A DNA stretch of 64,000 nucleotides from DASXQK01 sp963724385 (GCA_963724385.1 CAVRUJ010000001.1:124001-188000); one strand, 5' to 3'. Shown: positions 27,083 through 36,101, counted from the stretch's first letter. The notes: generated by a model not told the origin, from the sequence alone. Program-made: numbers and translations.

Positions 27083-27889
27083 CTAGAATGCGAGGTCGGG
27101 CTTTGCGGTCAGGTTTTGCACACTAGGGATTGGCGCTTGCTCAATCCGATCGATGCCCTGACAAGCCACATGCGTCTTGTCAATTTGCCAAGATGCAATC
27201 CCTAACAGACGCATCTCGACAAACTCGTAATTGTGATCCTGATCCTCAGTCATATAAAGTCGCCACAAGCCAGCGCCGCTTGAACCAGCAACGCTGTTGG
27301 GCAAATCGGACTGGTTATGTTCCATGGTTTCGAACGTCAACATCCCGTCGTTGCGGCGGGAAGCGATGTGCCCAGTATTTAGGAGAGCTTTCATAGGGGT
27401 GGTTACGAAGCCACTGTCCGTGATTGGCTTCTCTGACCAATCGTGGACCAGGCCCAGTATGGCATCAGCGTGTTTGTTGTGCTTCGGCTCTCCAGTGTGA
27501 AACTTCGCTGAATTCTGCAGCAGGTTTAGAAAGGACCATCTCGCCTGTATGGTTGCGACTACATCGGGTGGTAGCCTCGTAAATGCGAGGTCAAATCCGC
27601 TCTCGCGCCATGGAGGTTCGCCGAGATAGAAGGTTTGCGTTTCAGCCAGCGGGATTCTGAGCCGCTGAATCTGATCACGCATGAATCCAACGAGGCCAAT
27701 TTCGGTTCGATTGGCATACTCAGTAGCGACGTGGGCACACGTTAGGATACCCTTCATATCATCGATGATGGCGAGCACTCCGGAGCCCAGGACGGACGGT
27801 GGCGGCCCCGGGTTCACGAACCCCAAGCTGTACTGGGCCACCTTGGAAAGGAAAATCTCCGACGCGTCCTTCGTCATCTCGCTACCCAT
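27083..27889 (-). CDS. Trypsin-like serine peptidase domain protein
   Basis: A 268-residue protein without a signal peptide. The pattern VLGSGVLAIIDDMKGILTCAHVA resembles the start of a trypsin-like fold with the catalytic His at residue 53. An Asp follows in GFDLAFTRLP (about residue 100) and a Ser in AGSSGAGLW (about residue 205), in the order His-Asp-Ser. The motif around Ser is GSSGAG rather than GDSGGP. Cytoplasmic trypsin-like proteins of this kind occur in accessory regions, sometimes linked to phage defence, but no partner is present here. ATG 27889 and ATG 27877 are both possible starts. Confidence 0.6.
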   Translation of the reverse strand: MGSEMTKDASEIFLSKVAQYSLGFVNPGPPPSVLGSGVLAIIDDMKGILTCAHVATEYANRTEIGLVGFMRDQIQRLRIPLAETQTFYLGEPPWRESGFDLAFTRLPPDVVATIQARWSFLNLLQNSAKFHTGEPKHNKHADAILGLVHDWSEKPITDSGFVTTPMKALLNTGHIASRRNDGMLTFETMEHNQSDLPNSVAGSSGAGLWRLYMTEDQDHNYEFVEMRLLGIASWQIDKTHVACQGIDRIEQAPIPSVQNLTAKPDLAF

Positions 27890-28181
27890 AATTTGCTCGC
27901 CGGCAGAAGACTAAACTCGTCTATGCCAACTGGTTCAACGCTTCCATGTACCGGCTTCTGGTGGTCTTCAGCCCTTAGCGCGGGCACATTGGCTGGCTCA
28001 AGGCAACCCGAGGCGAGGCCACGGGCTATCGCGGTTTAGTTCGCCGACACCCAAAAATGGGACTTTCTGGACTCCAATGGCAGGCACTGGACCCGAAAGG
28101 ATAGGCCGATCGGATTTCTACATTTTTTTGCAGATCAGGGCGCCCGCGCGAAGCGCGGTCGCTCTACACCATTGAAATCTT

Positions 28182-28221
28182 TGGAGCGGGCGAAGGGAAT
28201 CGAACCCTCGTCGTAAGCTTG
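28182..28221 (-). repeat. att-like direct repeat inside tRNA-Gly
   Basis: The 3' 40 bases of the tRNA gene, repeated with one difference at 24691-24730. This copy keeps the tRNA intact; the other is the displaced copy. Confidence 0.85.
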
Positions 28222-28255
28222 GGAAGCTTCTGCTCTGCCATTGAGCTACGCCCGC
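28182..28255 (-). tRNA. tRNA-Gly, anticodon CCC
   Basis: Read on the minus strand, the 74 bases start GCGGGCGTAGCTC and end in an encoded CCA. The acceptor stem (GCGGGCG with CGCCCGC), D arm, anticodon loop TTCCCAA and T arm (GGTTCGATTCC) are all in place. The 3' part is the likely integration target of the island on its left. Confidence 0.95.
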
Positions 28256-28392
28256 GCTCCGTTTCGTTTATAGGCGAGGGCCAGAGAGGGTTCAAGGCGG
28301 ACGCGGGAACCTGCGCGATCGTCCAGGCTTCCGGTGGCCGCGGCCGCCGGGGCACGGTAACTTTCCGCGCGGTGCGCAGCGAAAGGTCGATC

Positions 28393-29607
28393 ATGCGCCT
28401 TCTTTCCGCCCTCGCCGTTCTCGCCGCCGGCCTTTGTCTCATCCTGCCGCGCTCCGCCGACGCCGACCCGGCGCCCGCAAGCTGGGACCAGGCGGTTGCC
28501 CAGGCCCGGGGCGAGACGGTCTATTTCGATGCCTGGGGCGGCAGCGAGCAGATCAATGCCTTCATCGCCTGGGCCGCGGGCCGGCTCCAGTCCGATTACG
28601 GCGTCACGCTGAAACAGGTGAAGCTCGCCGACACGGGCGATGCGGTTGCCCGCGTGCTGGCCGAGAAGGCGGCGGGCAAGACGGACGGCGGGTCGGTCGA
28701 TCTCATCTGGATCAACGGCGCCAATTTCGCCGCCATGAAAAGCCATGGCCTGCTCTTCGGGCCCTTCACCCAGATGACGCCCAACTACAAGCTGGCGGAC
28801 GTGGAGAACAAGCCCACTATCGCCACCGACTTCACGGTTCCGGTCGACGGGCTCGAGGCGCCCTGGGGCATGGCCCAGATCGTGTTCCTGTACGACACGG
28901 CTCGGGTGGGCGATCCGCCGCGCAGCATGGCCGCATTGCTCGCCTGGGCAAAGCAGCATCCCGGGCGCTTCACCTATCCGGCACCGCCGGACTTCACCGG
29001 CGCCACCTTCCTGAAGCAGGCGCTCTATGAGCTCATTCATGAACCAGCGCGGCTTTCCCGGCCCGTGGTCGAGAGCGAGTTCGCCACGGCCACGGCGTCG
29101 CTCTGGCAGTTCCTCGATGCCCTCAGGCCCCTGCTGTGGCGCCAGGGCAAGCAGTATCCGCGCGACAGCGAAGCGCTGCGCCAGCTTCTCGATGACGGCG
29201 AGATCGACATCGCATTCAATTTCAATCCCGCCGCGGCGAGCTCGGCCATCGCTCAGGGGCTGTTGCCGGCGACGGTTCGCAGCTACGTGTTCGATCGCGG
29301 CAGCATCGCCAACACCCATTTCCTCGCCATTCCCTATGATGCCAACGCCAAGGCCGGGGCCATGGTGGCGGCCAATTTCCTCATGTCGCCCGAGGCCCAG
29401 GCCCGCAAGCAGGATCCGCGCCTTTGGGGCGACCCCACGGTGCTGGCCATGGCCAAGCTCGCGCCGGCCGAGAAGGCGCTGTTCGATGCCCTGCCGCTCG
29501 GTCCCGCGACCCTGCCGCCCGACAAGCTCGGCCGAGCCCTGCCGGAACCGGATCCGAGCTGGATGACGCGGCTCGCCCTGGAATGGCGCCGGCGCTACGA
29601 AAGGTGA
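28393..29607 (+). CDS. ABC transporter substrate-binding protein, YnjB-like
   Basis: A 404-residue periplasmic binding protein. ATG 28393 follows GAAAGG and opens a signal peptide (MRLLSALAVLAAGLCLILP). The mature part begins with a binding-protein core (ETVYFDAWGGSEQINAFIAW, VDLIWINGANFAAMKSHGLL, NTHFLAIPYDANAKAGAMVA), as in E. coli YnjB. It heads a three-gene importer with overlapping genes. The E. coli system has no proven substrate; it resembles thiamine/iron-type importers. No thiamine riboswitch is seen upstream. Confidence 0.85.
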   Translation: MRLLSALAVLAAGLCLILPRSADADPAPASWDQAVAQARGETVYFDAWGGSEQINAFIAWAAGRLQSDYGVTLKQVKLADTGDAVARVLAEKAAGKTDGGSVDLIWINGANFAAMKSHGLLFGPFTQMTPNYKLADVENKPTIATDFTVPVDGLEAPWGMAQIVFLYDTARVGDPPRSMAALLAWAKQHPGRFTYPAPPDFTGATFLKQALYELIHEPARLSRPVVESEFATATASLWQFLDALRPLLWRQGKQYPRDSEALRQLLDDGEIDIAFNFNPAAASSAIAQGLLPATVRSYVFDRGSIANTHFLAIPYDANAKAGAMVAANFLMSPEAQARKQDPRLWGDPTVLAMAKLAPAEKALFDALPLGPATLPPDKLGRALPEPDPSWMTRLALEWRRRYER

Positions 29608-31311
29608 GAAGTTTCGCGGGCGGCGGCTGGCTCAGACTCTTACCGGGACTGACCCTCGCTCTCTTCCTGTTGCCGGTTCTGGCCGGTCTCGCCGGGACCC
29701 TGCTGCCGGCCTTCGGCATTCTGCCGGGCTCCGGCGTCACCGGCTTCTCGCTCAAGCCCTGGGCGACATTGCTCGCCGCGCCCGAGCTGCCGGGCGCGCT
29801 GTTGGCGAGCCTTCTCAGTGGTTTCCTCGCGACCTTGCTTTCTTTCGTCGCCGCGCTGTCCATCGCTGCGGCTCTCCACGGCAGCCGGTTCCACGTCTGG
29901 CTTTCGCGTCTATTGAGTCCCCTTGCTGGCCTTGCCCCATGCCGCAGTCGCCATCGGCTTCGCCTTCCTCATCGCCCCCAGCGGGTGGCTCGTCCGTGCC
30001 GCGGCCCCTCTCCTGGCTCCATCCGGTGAGCCGCCCGATTTCGCAGCACCTGGGGACAGCCTGGGCCTGGCGCTGGCTGCGGGGCTGATGCTGAAGGAGA
30101 CGCCGTTCCTGTTGCTCGCCATCCTCGCCGGGCTCGGCCAGTTCCCGGCCGACCGGGCTTTGCTCAGCGCCCGCATGCTGGGCTACCGGCCGGCCACGGC
30201 CTGGCTCAAGGTCGTCCTGCCCCAGCTCTATCCCCAGTTGCGCCTGCCGATCTATGCGGTGCTGGCCTTCTCGCTCTCGGTCGTCGACATGGGATTGATC
30301 CTGGGTCCGAGCGCGCCGCCGGCGCTCGCACCCCTCCTGCTCGCCTGGTTCAACGATGCCAGCCTCGTGAGCCTCCCTTCCGCCGCCGCGGGTGCCGTGC
30401 TCCAGGCACTCCTGGCGGCTGCGGCGATCTTGCTGTGGCGCGGCGGCGAGATCGCGGTCGCCGGGCTTTCCCGTTCCTGGCTTGCCGGCGGCGGGCGCGG
30501 GGGCAGCGGCATCGCTGCGAGGATCGCCGGATTCGCTGCGGCATGCTGTTTGTTGCTGGTCGCGGTTCTTGCCATCAGCGGCCTCGCGATTTGGTCCTTC
30601 GCCTGGCGCTGGCCCTTTCCGGCCGTCCTGCCCGCGACGTGGACCTTCGGAAATTGGGCCGCCTCTTCCCTCGATCTCGGCCGTGATCTGGAAACGAGCC
30701 TGCTGTTGGGCCTGGGCGCAACCGGCATCGCGCTCGCGCTCAGCCTCGGCTGCCTCGAGAACGAAAGGCGCCACGGGCTGCATCCCACGGCCCGCGTGCT
30801 GTGGCTCATTTATTTGCCGCTGCTGGTGCCGCAGATCTCTTTTCTCTTCGGGACCGCGGCGCTGGACTCCTGGCTCGGCATCGATGCGACCATGCTTGCC
30901 CTGATCTGGAGCCATCTTCTCTTCGTGCTGCCTTATGTCTTCCTGATGCTGGCCGATCCCTATCGCAGCCTCGACGAGCGCTACGCAAGGACCGGGCTCT
31001 GCCTCGGCGCCGGGCGTGGGCGCGTATTCCTCAGCCTGACCCTGCCGCTCCTGCTGCGCCCGATCCTGAGCGCCATGGCGGTCGGATTCTCGGTCAGCCT
31101 TTCACTCTACCTTCCGACCCTCTTCGCCGGGGCCGGCCGGTTCGAGACCCTGGCGACCGAGGCGGTGGCGCTCGCCACCGGCGGCGACCGGCGCCTTGCC
31201 GGCGTCTTCGGATTCCTTCAGGCGGGCCTGCCGCTCCTGGGTTTCGCGATCGCGTTGCTCCTGCCGGCGCTCGTCTATCGCAACCGGCGCGGGCTGAAGG
31301 TGGGCGGATGA
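29604..31311 (+). pseudogene. ABC importer permease, YnjC-like, one-base frameshift
   Basis: The gene starts at GTG 29604 (GTGA overlap with the previous stop; ATG 29583 is an alternative) and reads well to about residue 104 (HVWLSRLLSP). The homologous reading continues in the next frame from LLALPHAAVAIGFAFL. Removing one C from the CCCC run at 29918-29921 joins the two parts into a 568-residue permease with about 12 helices in two homologous halves. A second permease motif, EERYARTG-like DERYARTGLCLGAGRGRVF, is in the C-terminal half. It is either a recent inactivation or a homopolymer sequencing error. Confidence 0.8.
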
Positions 31312-31985
31312 ACGGCGATGGCGCCGGCGAGGGCCTTGTCCTCTCAAGGGTCGGCCTGTGCCTCGGGCAGCGCCGGCTGCTCGGTCCGCTCGATCTCAGG
31401 ATCGCGCCGGGCGAGAACGCGACGCTCATGGGGCCGTCGGGCAGCGGCAAGTCGAGCCTGCTGGCCTTTCTCTGCGGCACCCTCGATCCCGCTTTCGTCG
31501 GCCAAGGCCAGGTCCGGCTGGACGGCCGGGACATCCTGGCAGTTCCGCCCGAGCGCCGGCGCCTCGGAATCCTGTTCCAGGACGACCTCTTGTTTCCGCA
31601 TCTTTCGGTTGCGGGCAATCTCGCCTTCGGCCTGCCCCAGGCCTTGGATCGGGAGACGCGCCGCGCCCGGGTGGCGGCGGTGCTCGCCGAAGCGGGGCTG
31701 GCTGGTTTCGAGGCGCGCGATCCCGCCACCCTTTCCGGCGGCCAGCGGGCGAGGGTGGCGCTGCTCAGGATGCTGCTCTCCGAGCCTCGAGCCCTGCTTC
31801 TCGATGAGCCCTTCGGCCGGCTCGACGCGGGCTTGCGCCAGCGCTTCCGGCGGCTGGTCTTCGAGAGGGCGAGGGCTAGAATGCTGCCGGTGCTCCTCGT
31901 CACCCACGACCGAGAGGATGCGGAGGCGGCCAGTGGCAAAATTGTCACAGTTGGCGAGGACTTAGCGAATGGACCTGATATTTGA
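31308..31985 (+). CDS. ABC importer ATPase, YnjD-like
   Basis: A 225-residue ATPase whose ATG overlaps the permease stop (ATGA). It has Walker A GPSGSGKSSL, Q loop FQDDLLFPHL, signature LSGGQRARVALLR, Walker B LLLDEPFGRLD and switch His in LVTHDREDA. The short length and FQDDLLFP fit the YnjD branch of the thiamine/molybdate/iron importers. It powers the permease encoded before it. The near-consensus promoter for the next gene lies just after its stop. Confidence 0.88.
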   Translation: MNGDGAGEGLVLSRVGLCLGQRRLLGPLDLRIAPGENATLMGPSGSGKSSLLAFLCGTLDPAFVGQGQVRLDGRDILAVPPERRRLGILFQDDLLFPHLSVAGNLAFGLPQALDRETRRARVAAVLAEAGLAGFEARDPATLSGGQRARVALLRMLLSEPRALLLDEPFGRLDAGLRQRFRRLVFERARARMLPVLLVTHDREDAEAASGKIVTVGEDLANGPDI

Positions 31986-31996
31986 CCTGGGTATTT

Positions 31997-32025
31997 TTGA
32001 CATCGCAAAAGGCCTTGCATAATAT
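31997..32025 (+). promoter_or_regulatory. Near-consensus housekeeping sigma promoter
   Basis: TTGACA at 31997-32002 and TAATAT at 32020-32025 are separated by exactly 17 bp. This is an unusually close match to the sigma-70 consensus for a high-GC alphaproteobacterium. The start would fall near 32032, giving a leader of about 147 nt before the OmpA lipoprotein start at 32179. Confidence 0.8.
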
Positions 32026-32178
32026 CCTTGCTGTCTTGGGGTCGCGGATGATGCAAGCACTGGACCCTGGGCTCGGCGGGGGGCTCGCCGGGAATTTTTT
32101 CGAGTCGCGGGCACGAAGCCTGTGCTCGATGGCTCGCCGGCACCGGTGATTGGTGTTTATTGAAGAGGGGTCAAGCAG

Positions 32179-33012
32179 ATGAAGATCAAAGCAATCGGCG
32201 CCGTAGCGGCTCTCGTGTTCTTGGCCGGCTGCGTCAGCAACATTCAGACAGTCGGTTCTGCAAAGGGGACGGGGTCGCCTTTCACGCAGGATCTGACTGA
32301 AGGCTACAAGGCCTATACGGCCGACGAAGCGGGCGAATATGACTGGTCGAATGCCAACTACTTCGCCAAGAAGGGCTTGGCGGCGGCGGGTGGGCAGGTC
32401 GTCCAGCCGGAGCAGCTGGCGGACTGGGATATTCCGTCCGACAAGCAGGCTGACCTGGCTGCGGCTCGTCAGCGTCTCGTGACCGACCTCGACGGCGGCG
32501 CACGCGATGCCAAGCCGGACATCGCTGCCAAGGCCCAGGTCAAGTTCGATTGCTGGGTCGAAGAGCAGGACGAGAATCACGAGGACGACAAGATCGCGGC
32601 CTGCAAGAACGACACCTTGGCCGCTCTCGATGCCCTTGAGGCGAAGCAAGCAATGGCGGCGGCGCCTTCGGTCGCCTCGCCGATGAACTACACGGTCTAC
32701 TTCGATTTCGACAAGTCCGTGATTACGCCGGCTGGCCAGGAAGTGATCAACCAGGTCCTCTCCGACGCCAAGGCGCATAACCCGTCCTCGATCTCGGTCA
32801 CCGGCCACACAGACTTGGTCGGCCCCGAGGACTACAACATGGCGCTGTCGCTGCGTCGCGCTGACGCGGTCCGTTCTGCCCTGATCGCCGGCGGCGTCTC
32901 CGCCGACAAGATCACGGTCGCCGGCCGCGGCATGAGCGAGCCTGCGGTTCCGACCGCTCGCGGCGTGAAGGAAGCGCGCAACCGTCGTGCCGAGATCATC
33001 CTCGAGCCCTGA
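32179..33012 (+). CDS. OmpA-family lipoprotein
   Basis: A 277-residue outer-membrane lipoprotein. GAGGGG precedes ATG 32179. The signal peptide ends in the lipobox FLAGC (Cys at residue 18). An N-terminal domain of about 140 residues is followed by an OmpA C-terminal domain (VYFDFDKSVITPAGQEV, VTGHTDLVGPEDYNMALS, EARNRRAEIIL) that anchors to peptidoglycan. Codon use is less GC-biased than in the neighbours, as often seen for highly expressed proteins. It is a single-gene unit with its own strong promoter and terminator, so it may be an abundant envelope protein. Confidence 0.93.
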   Translation: MKIKAIGAVAALVFLAGCVSNIQTVGSAKGTGSPFTQDLTEGYKAYTADEAGEYDWSNANYFAKKGLAAAGGQVVQPEQLADWDIPSDKQADLAAARQRLVTDLDGGARDAKPDIAAKAQVKFDCWVEEQDENHEDDKIAACKNDTLAALDALEAKQAMAAAPSVASPMNYTVYFDFDKSVITPAGQEVINQVLSDAKAHNPSSISVTGHTDLVGPEDYNMALSLRRADAVRSALIAGGVSADKITVAGRGMSEPAVPTARGVKEARNRRAEIILEP

Positions 33013-33049
33013 TAGCTCGACGGTCTCAACGCACTGACGTGGTTTGAAG

Positions 33050-33085
33050 GCGGCGCCGACCGGTTGGTCGGCGCCGCTTTTCTTT
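33050..33085 (+). terminator. Strong rho-independent terminator
   Basis: GCGGCGCCGACC at 33050-33061 pairs perfectly with GGTCGGCGCCGC at 33066-33077 over a GGTT loop, followed by TTTTCTTT. It ends the OmpA lipoprotein transcript 38 bp after the stop. Confidence 0.93.
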
Positions 33086-33157
33086 GCCCCGCGATTTCCA
33101 GCCTCCCGTCCGGCCGGTCGCCTGGATAGCGAGGCGCCTTGGGCGTAGAATGCCTTC

Positions 33158-33553
33158 ATGTATCGAGAGACCACGGCGGACATCACTGTTACGGTGAAGC
33201 CCTATTACCTCGAGGACCAGTCGGCGCCCGACGAGCAGCGCTTCGTCTGGGCCTATCACGTCCGCATCGAGAACAACGGCCGGCGCACGGTGCAGCTGCG
33301 CAATCGCTATTGGCGCATCACCAATTCCCGGGGCCGCATCCAGGAGGTCCGCGGGGCGGGCGTGGTCGGCGAGCAGCCGGTGTTGCGGCCGGGGGACAGC
33401 TTCGAGTACACCAGCGGCACGCCGCTTCCCACGCCCTCGGGCATCATGGGCGGCAGCTATCAGATGGAAGCGAGCGAAACCGGGGAACGCTTCGACGTGA
33501 CCATCCCCAGCTTCTCCCTTGACAGCCCCCATCAGCCGATCAACTTGAACTAG
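33158..33553 (+). CDS. apaG: ApaG-domain protein
   Basis: A 131-residue protein of the ApaG fold, a single beta-sandwich. Typical blocks are VWAYHVRIENNG, LRNRYWRITNSRG, VVGEQPVLRPGDSFEYTSG and GGSYQMEASE. ApaG binds nucleotides or metal in some studies; its cell role is unsettled. It stands alone between the OmpA lipoprotein and folE, 52 bp before the latter. The full family length is present. Confidence 0.93.
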   Translation: MYRETTADITVTVKPYYLEDQSAPDEQRFVWAYHVRIENNGRRTVQLRNRYWRITNSRGRIQEVRGAGVVGEQPVLRPGDSFEYTSGTPLPTPSGIMGGSYQMEASETGERFDVTIPSFSLDSPHQPINLN

Positions 33554-33605
33554 GGACTGCCGAGCTTCCCGGCCGTCCCATTCATCTCCAGGAGTTCCCC
33601 GCCCC

Positions 33606-34283
33606 ATGTCCGCCCGTGGCAAAGCCAAGCAGCGTCCTGCGGCCCTGGTGACCAAGGAGCCGGTGCGCGCCGGCCTGTCGCGCAAAGCCCCGAAGCCCTC
33701 CCGGGCCGAGGCCGAGAAGGCCGTGCGCACCCTCATCCGGTGGGCGGGGGACGACGCCGACCGGGAAGGCCTCCTGGGCACGCCCGAGCGGGTCGTGCGC
33801 GCCTATGAGGAATTCTTCTCCGGCTATGACGAGGACCCGGTCAGCCTGCTGGAGCGCACCTTCGAGGAGACCGACGGTTACGACGAGATGGTGGTGCTGC
33901 GGGACATCCGCTTCGAGTCCCACTGCGAGCACCACATGGTGCCCATCATCGGCCGCGCCCATATCGCCTACTTGCCGGCCCATCGGGTGATCGGCATCTC
34001 CAAGCTCGCCCGGGTGCTCCAGGTCTACAGCCGGCGCCTGCAGATCCAGGAGAAGCTGACGGCGCAGATCGCCAACACCATCAACGACGTGCTGCAGCCC
34101 CGCGGCGTGGGCGTGATCATCGATGCGGCGCACCAGTGCATGACCACGCGCGGCATCCACAAGCCCGGCATGAGCATGGTGACGAGCCATATGCTCGGCA
34201 CTTTCCGCTCCGATCCGCGCACCCGGCGCGAATTCCTTTCCATCATCGGCAGCCCGGCCCGGCCCGATTTCGGCAACGTATGA
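33606..34283 (+). CDS. folE: GTP cyclohydrolase I
   Basis: A 225-residue enzyme that makes dihydroneopterin triphosphate from GTP, the first step of folate synthesis. The zinc and catalytic regions are seen in FESHCEHHMVPIIGRAHIAY and HQCMTTRGI. The first 35 residues are an unconserved basic extension, so a later start is possible, but no internal ATG precedes the domain. The stop overlaps the argE start in ATGA. Confidence 0.95.
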   Translation: MSARGKAKQRPAALVTKEPVRAGLSRKAPKPSRAEAEKAVRTLIRWAGDDADREGLLGTPERVVRAYEEFFSGYDEDPVSLLERTFEETDGYDEMVVLRDIRFESHCEHHMVPIIGRAHIAYLPAHRVIGISKLARVLQVYSRRLQIQEKLTAQIANTINDVLQPRGVGVIIDAAHQCMTTRGIHKPGMSMVTSHMLGTFRSDPRTRREFLSIIGSPARPDFGNV

Positions 34284-35458
34284 CCGCAGCGGGCATGGCC
34301 GGAGCGTCAGGCGGCGCGCGCGAGATGCTGGCGCGGCTCGTCGCCTTCGACACCACCTCGGCCAACTCCAACCTGGAGCTGATCGGTTTCGTGCGCAGCC
34401 ATCTCGCGGCCCACGGCATCGAAAGCCGCCTCACCTTCGACGACGGCAAGGCCAAGGCCAATCTCTACGCCAGCCTGGGTCCGGCCGGGCCCGGCGGGAT
34501 CGTGCTTTCCGGCCACACCGACGTGGTCCCGGTCGCGGGCCAGCCCTGGTCGGGCGATCCGTTCACATTGCGCGAGGCGGACGGCCGGCTCTACGGCCGG
34601 GGCAGCGCCGACATGAAGGGCTTCATCGCCCTCGTGCTTGCGCTGTTGCCCGAGATGCTGGCAGCGGGCCTGAAGCGCCCGCTTCACATCGCCCTCAGCT
34701 ACGACGAGGAGCTCGGCTGCCTCGGCGCCCCGCGCATGATCGCCGACATCGCCGCCAATCTTCCGCAGCCGGCGCTCGCCGTGATCGGCGAGCCGACCCG
34801 CCTCAAGCTCGGCAACCGCCACAAGGGCTGCTATGGCTATCGGCTCGAGGTCGTCGGGCGCGACGGGCATTCGAGCGCGCCCGGGCGCGGCGTCAACGCC
34901 ATCGCCCATGCCGCCCAGGCGATCGCCTTCCTCGAGGGGCTGGCCGAACGTTTCCGCAAGGAAGGGCCGTTCGATCCCGGCTTCGATCCGCCTTACACGA
35001 CCTTCAACATCGGCAGCATCGAGGGCGGCACCGCCGTCAACATCGTCGCCCGTCATTGCCGGGTCGGCTGGGAATTCCGACCCATCCCCGCGACCGACCC
35101 GAAGGCGGTTGAGGAAGAAGTGAGGCGCTTCGTCGAGGGCGATCTGGCCCGGCGTCTGAAGAGCTTGGCGCCCGAGGCGGGAGCGAACCTGACGGCGTCC
35201 TGCGTGGTGCCGCCCCTGGTGCCGAAACCCGGCTCGGTCGCCGAGGCCCTGGTGCGAAGGTTGACCGGGGCCAACGAGTCCATCGGCATCTCCTTCGGCA
35301 CCGAAGCCGGTCAATTCCAGGAAATCGGCCTGGACGCGGTGGTCTGCGGGCCCGGCAGCATCGAGCAGGCCCACAAGCCCGACGAATACATCGAGCTCTC
35401 CCAGCTGGCCGAAGGCGAAGCCTTCCTTCGCCGCCTCATCGCCTGGGCGGCGGAGTAA
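34280..35458 (+). CDS. argE: Acetylornithine deacetylase
   Basis: A 392-residue M20 metallopeptidase-type enzyme that removes the acetyl group from N-acetylornithine. ATG 34280 overlaps the folE stop. Zinc-site motifs are GHTDVVPVAG, GRGSADMKGF and the Glu pair in SYDEELGCLGA; a dimerisation domain lies in the middle. FGTEAGQFQEIG and GPGSIEQAHKPDEYIE near the end are typical of ArgE rather than DapE. Two later arginine genes, argD and argF, lie on the opposite strand just beyond. Confidence 0.93.
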   Translation: MTAAGMAGASGGAREMLARLVAFDTTSANSNLELIGFVRSHLAAHGIESRLTFDDGKAKANLYASLGPAGPGGIVLSGHTDVVPVAGQPWSGDPFTLREADGRLYGRGSADMKGFIALVLALLPEMLAAGLKRPLHIALSYDEELGCLGAPRMIADIAANLPQPALAVIGEPTRLKLGNRHKGCYGYRLEVVGRDGHSSAPGRGVNAIAHAAQAIAFLEGLAERFRKEGPFDPGFDPPYTTFNIGSIEGGTAVNIVARHCRVGWEFRPIPATDPKAVEEEVRRFVEGDLARRLKSLAPEAGANLTASCVVPPLVPKPGSVAEALVRRLTGANESIGISFGTEAGQFQEIGLDAVVCGPGSIEQAHKPDEYIELSQLAEGEAFLRRLIAWAAE

Positions 35459-35467
35459 AGTCAAAGC

Positions 35468-36055
35468 CTATCGCAGATACGCCTGCAGATAGAGCGGGAT
35501 GCTCTTTTCGAGCTGGCCGTTCAGGTCTTTCATCGTCGCTTCGGTCATGTCGAACCAGAGCCGCTCGCGGTCGTTGAGGGTGGCGTCGGCGGCGACCGTG
35601 TGGCTGCGGATGGCCCGCGCGTTGACGCTCGCCACGACTCGGCCCGAATCGTCGAAGATCTCCAGCTTGACCGCGATGGTGAGGTCGTAACGGTCCGACT
35701 GGGGAACGGTGAACTGGCCGAACAGGCCGCCGCTGTCGTTGCTTTCGAGATGAACGTCGATGGCGTCGCCCCTCAGCACCGTATAGACCGCTTGTCCGCT
35801 CCCGCCCACCGCCAGGAGCCGGTCATGACCCCATTGCTCGGCGCTGCCCGCCGGCGAAACCGGGAACTGCTGCTCGATGTAGGGCGGGGCCAGCGGCGGG
35901 TGGTATTGGTCCAGCACCTCGACGCGCGCGACCGCCAGGCGGAAGGGCGGCAGGTAGGAATATGTGAGCTTCGGGAAAGGCTCGCGGGTCGGCGGCGTGT
36001 TGCAGGCTCCAAGCGCGGCGAGCAGCAGGACCACTGCGAATACCTTGCGAATCAT
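35468..36055 (-). CDS. Lipoprotein, unknown family
   Basis: A 195-residue lipoprotein. ATG 36055 has GGGAGA upstream and opens the signal peptide MIRKVFAVVLLLAALGAC, with the lipidated Cys at residue 18. The mature part has beta-type alternation and no enzyme motif. It is a soluble domain with YDLTIAVKLEIFDDSGRVVA and a C-terminal helix, VKDL-like MKDLNGQLEKSI. Similar lipoproteins of Rhodospirillales are unnamed. It follows hslO by 93 bp and may be on the same transcript. Confidence 0.75.
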   Translation of the reverse strand: MIRKVFAVVLLLAALGACNTPPTREPFPKLTYSYLPPFRLAVARVEVLDQYHPPLAPPYIEQQFPVSPAGSAEQWGHDRLLAVGGSGQAVYTVLRGDAIDVHLESNDSGGLFGQFTVPQSDRYDLTIAVKLEIFDDSGRVVASVNARAIRSHTVAADATLNDRERLWFDMTEATMKDLNGQLEKSIPLYLQAYLR

Positions 36056-36101
36056 CGCTGACTTCTCCCCGAGGATTGCCGCGAAGGTGGCGATGAGCCC
36101 G

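Larger units (their letters stand above)
24691..28221. mobile_element. tRNA-Gly-bounded genomic island remnant
   Basis: The segment lies between the 40-bp partial tRNA copy (24691-24730) and the 3' part of the intact tRNA-Gly (28182-28221), in direct orientation, 3491 bp apart. Its genes are less GC-rich and have longer spacers than the core genes outside. It holds a glycine-zipper lipoprotein, a TetR regulator, a 41-residue exported peptide and a trypsin-like protein. No integrase or excisionase is recognisable, so it is either a remnant or an element mobilised by functions elsewhere. Confidence 0.78.

Noticed and set aside
26842..27126. 94-residue plus-strand frame in the island
   Set aside because: No ribosome-binding site, unlikely composition, and it starts inside the operator-like palindrome.
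28256..28392. Possible thiamine riboswitch before the YnjB-like gene
   Set aside because: No CTGAGA-type core or matching pairing was found in the leader.
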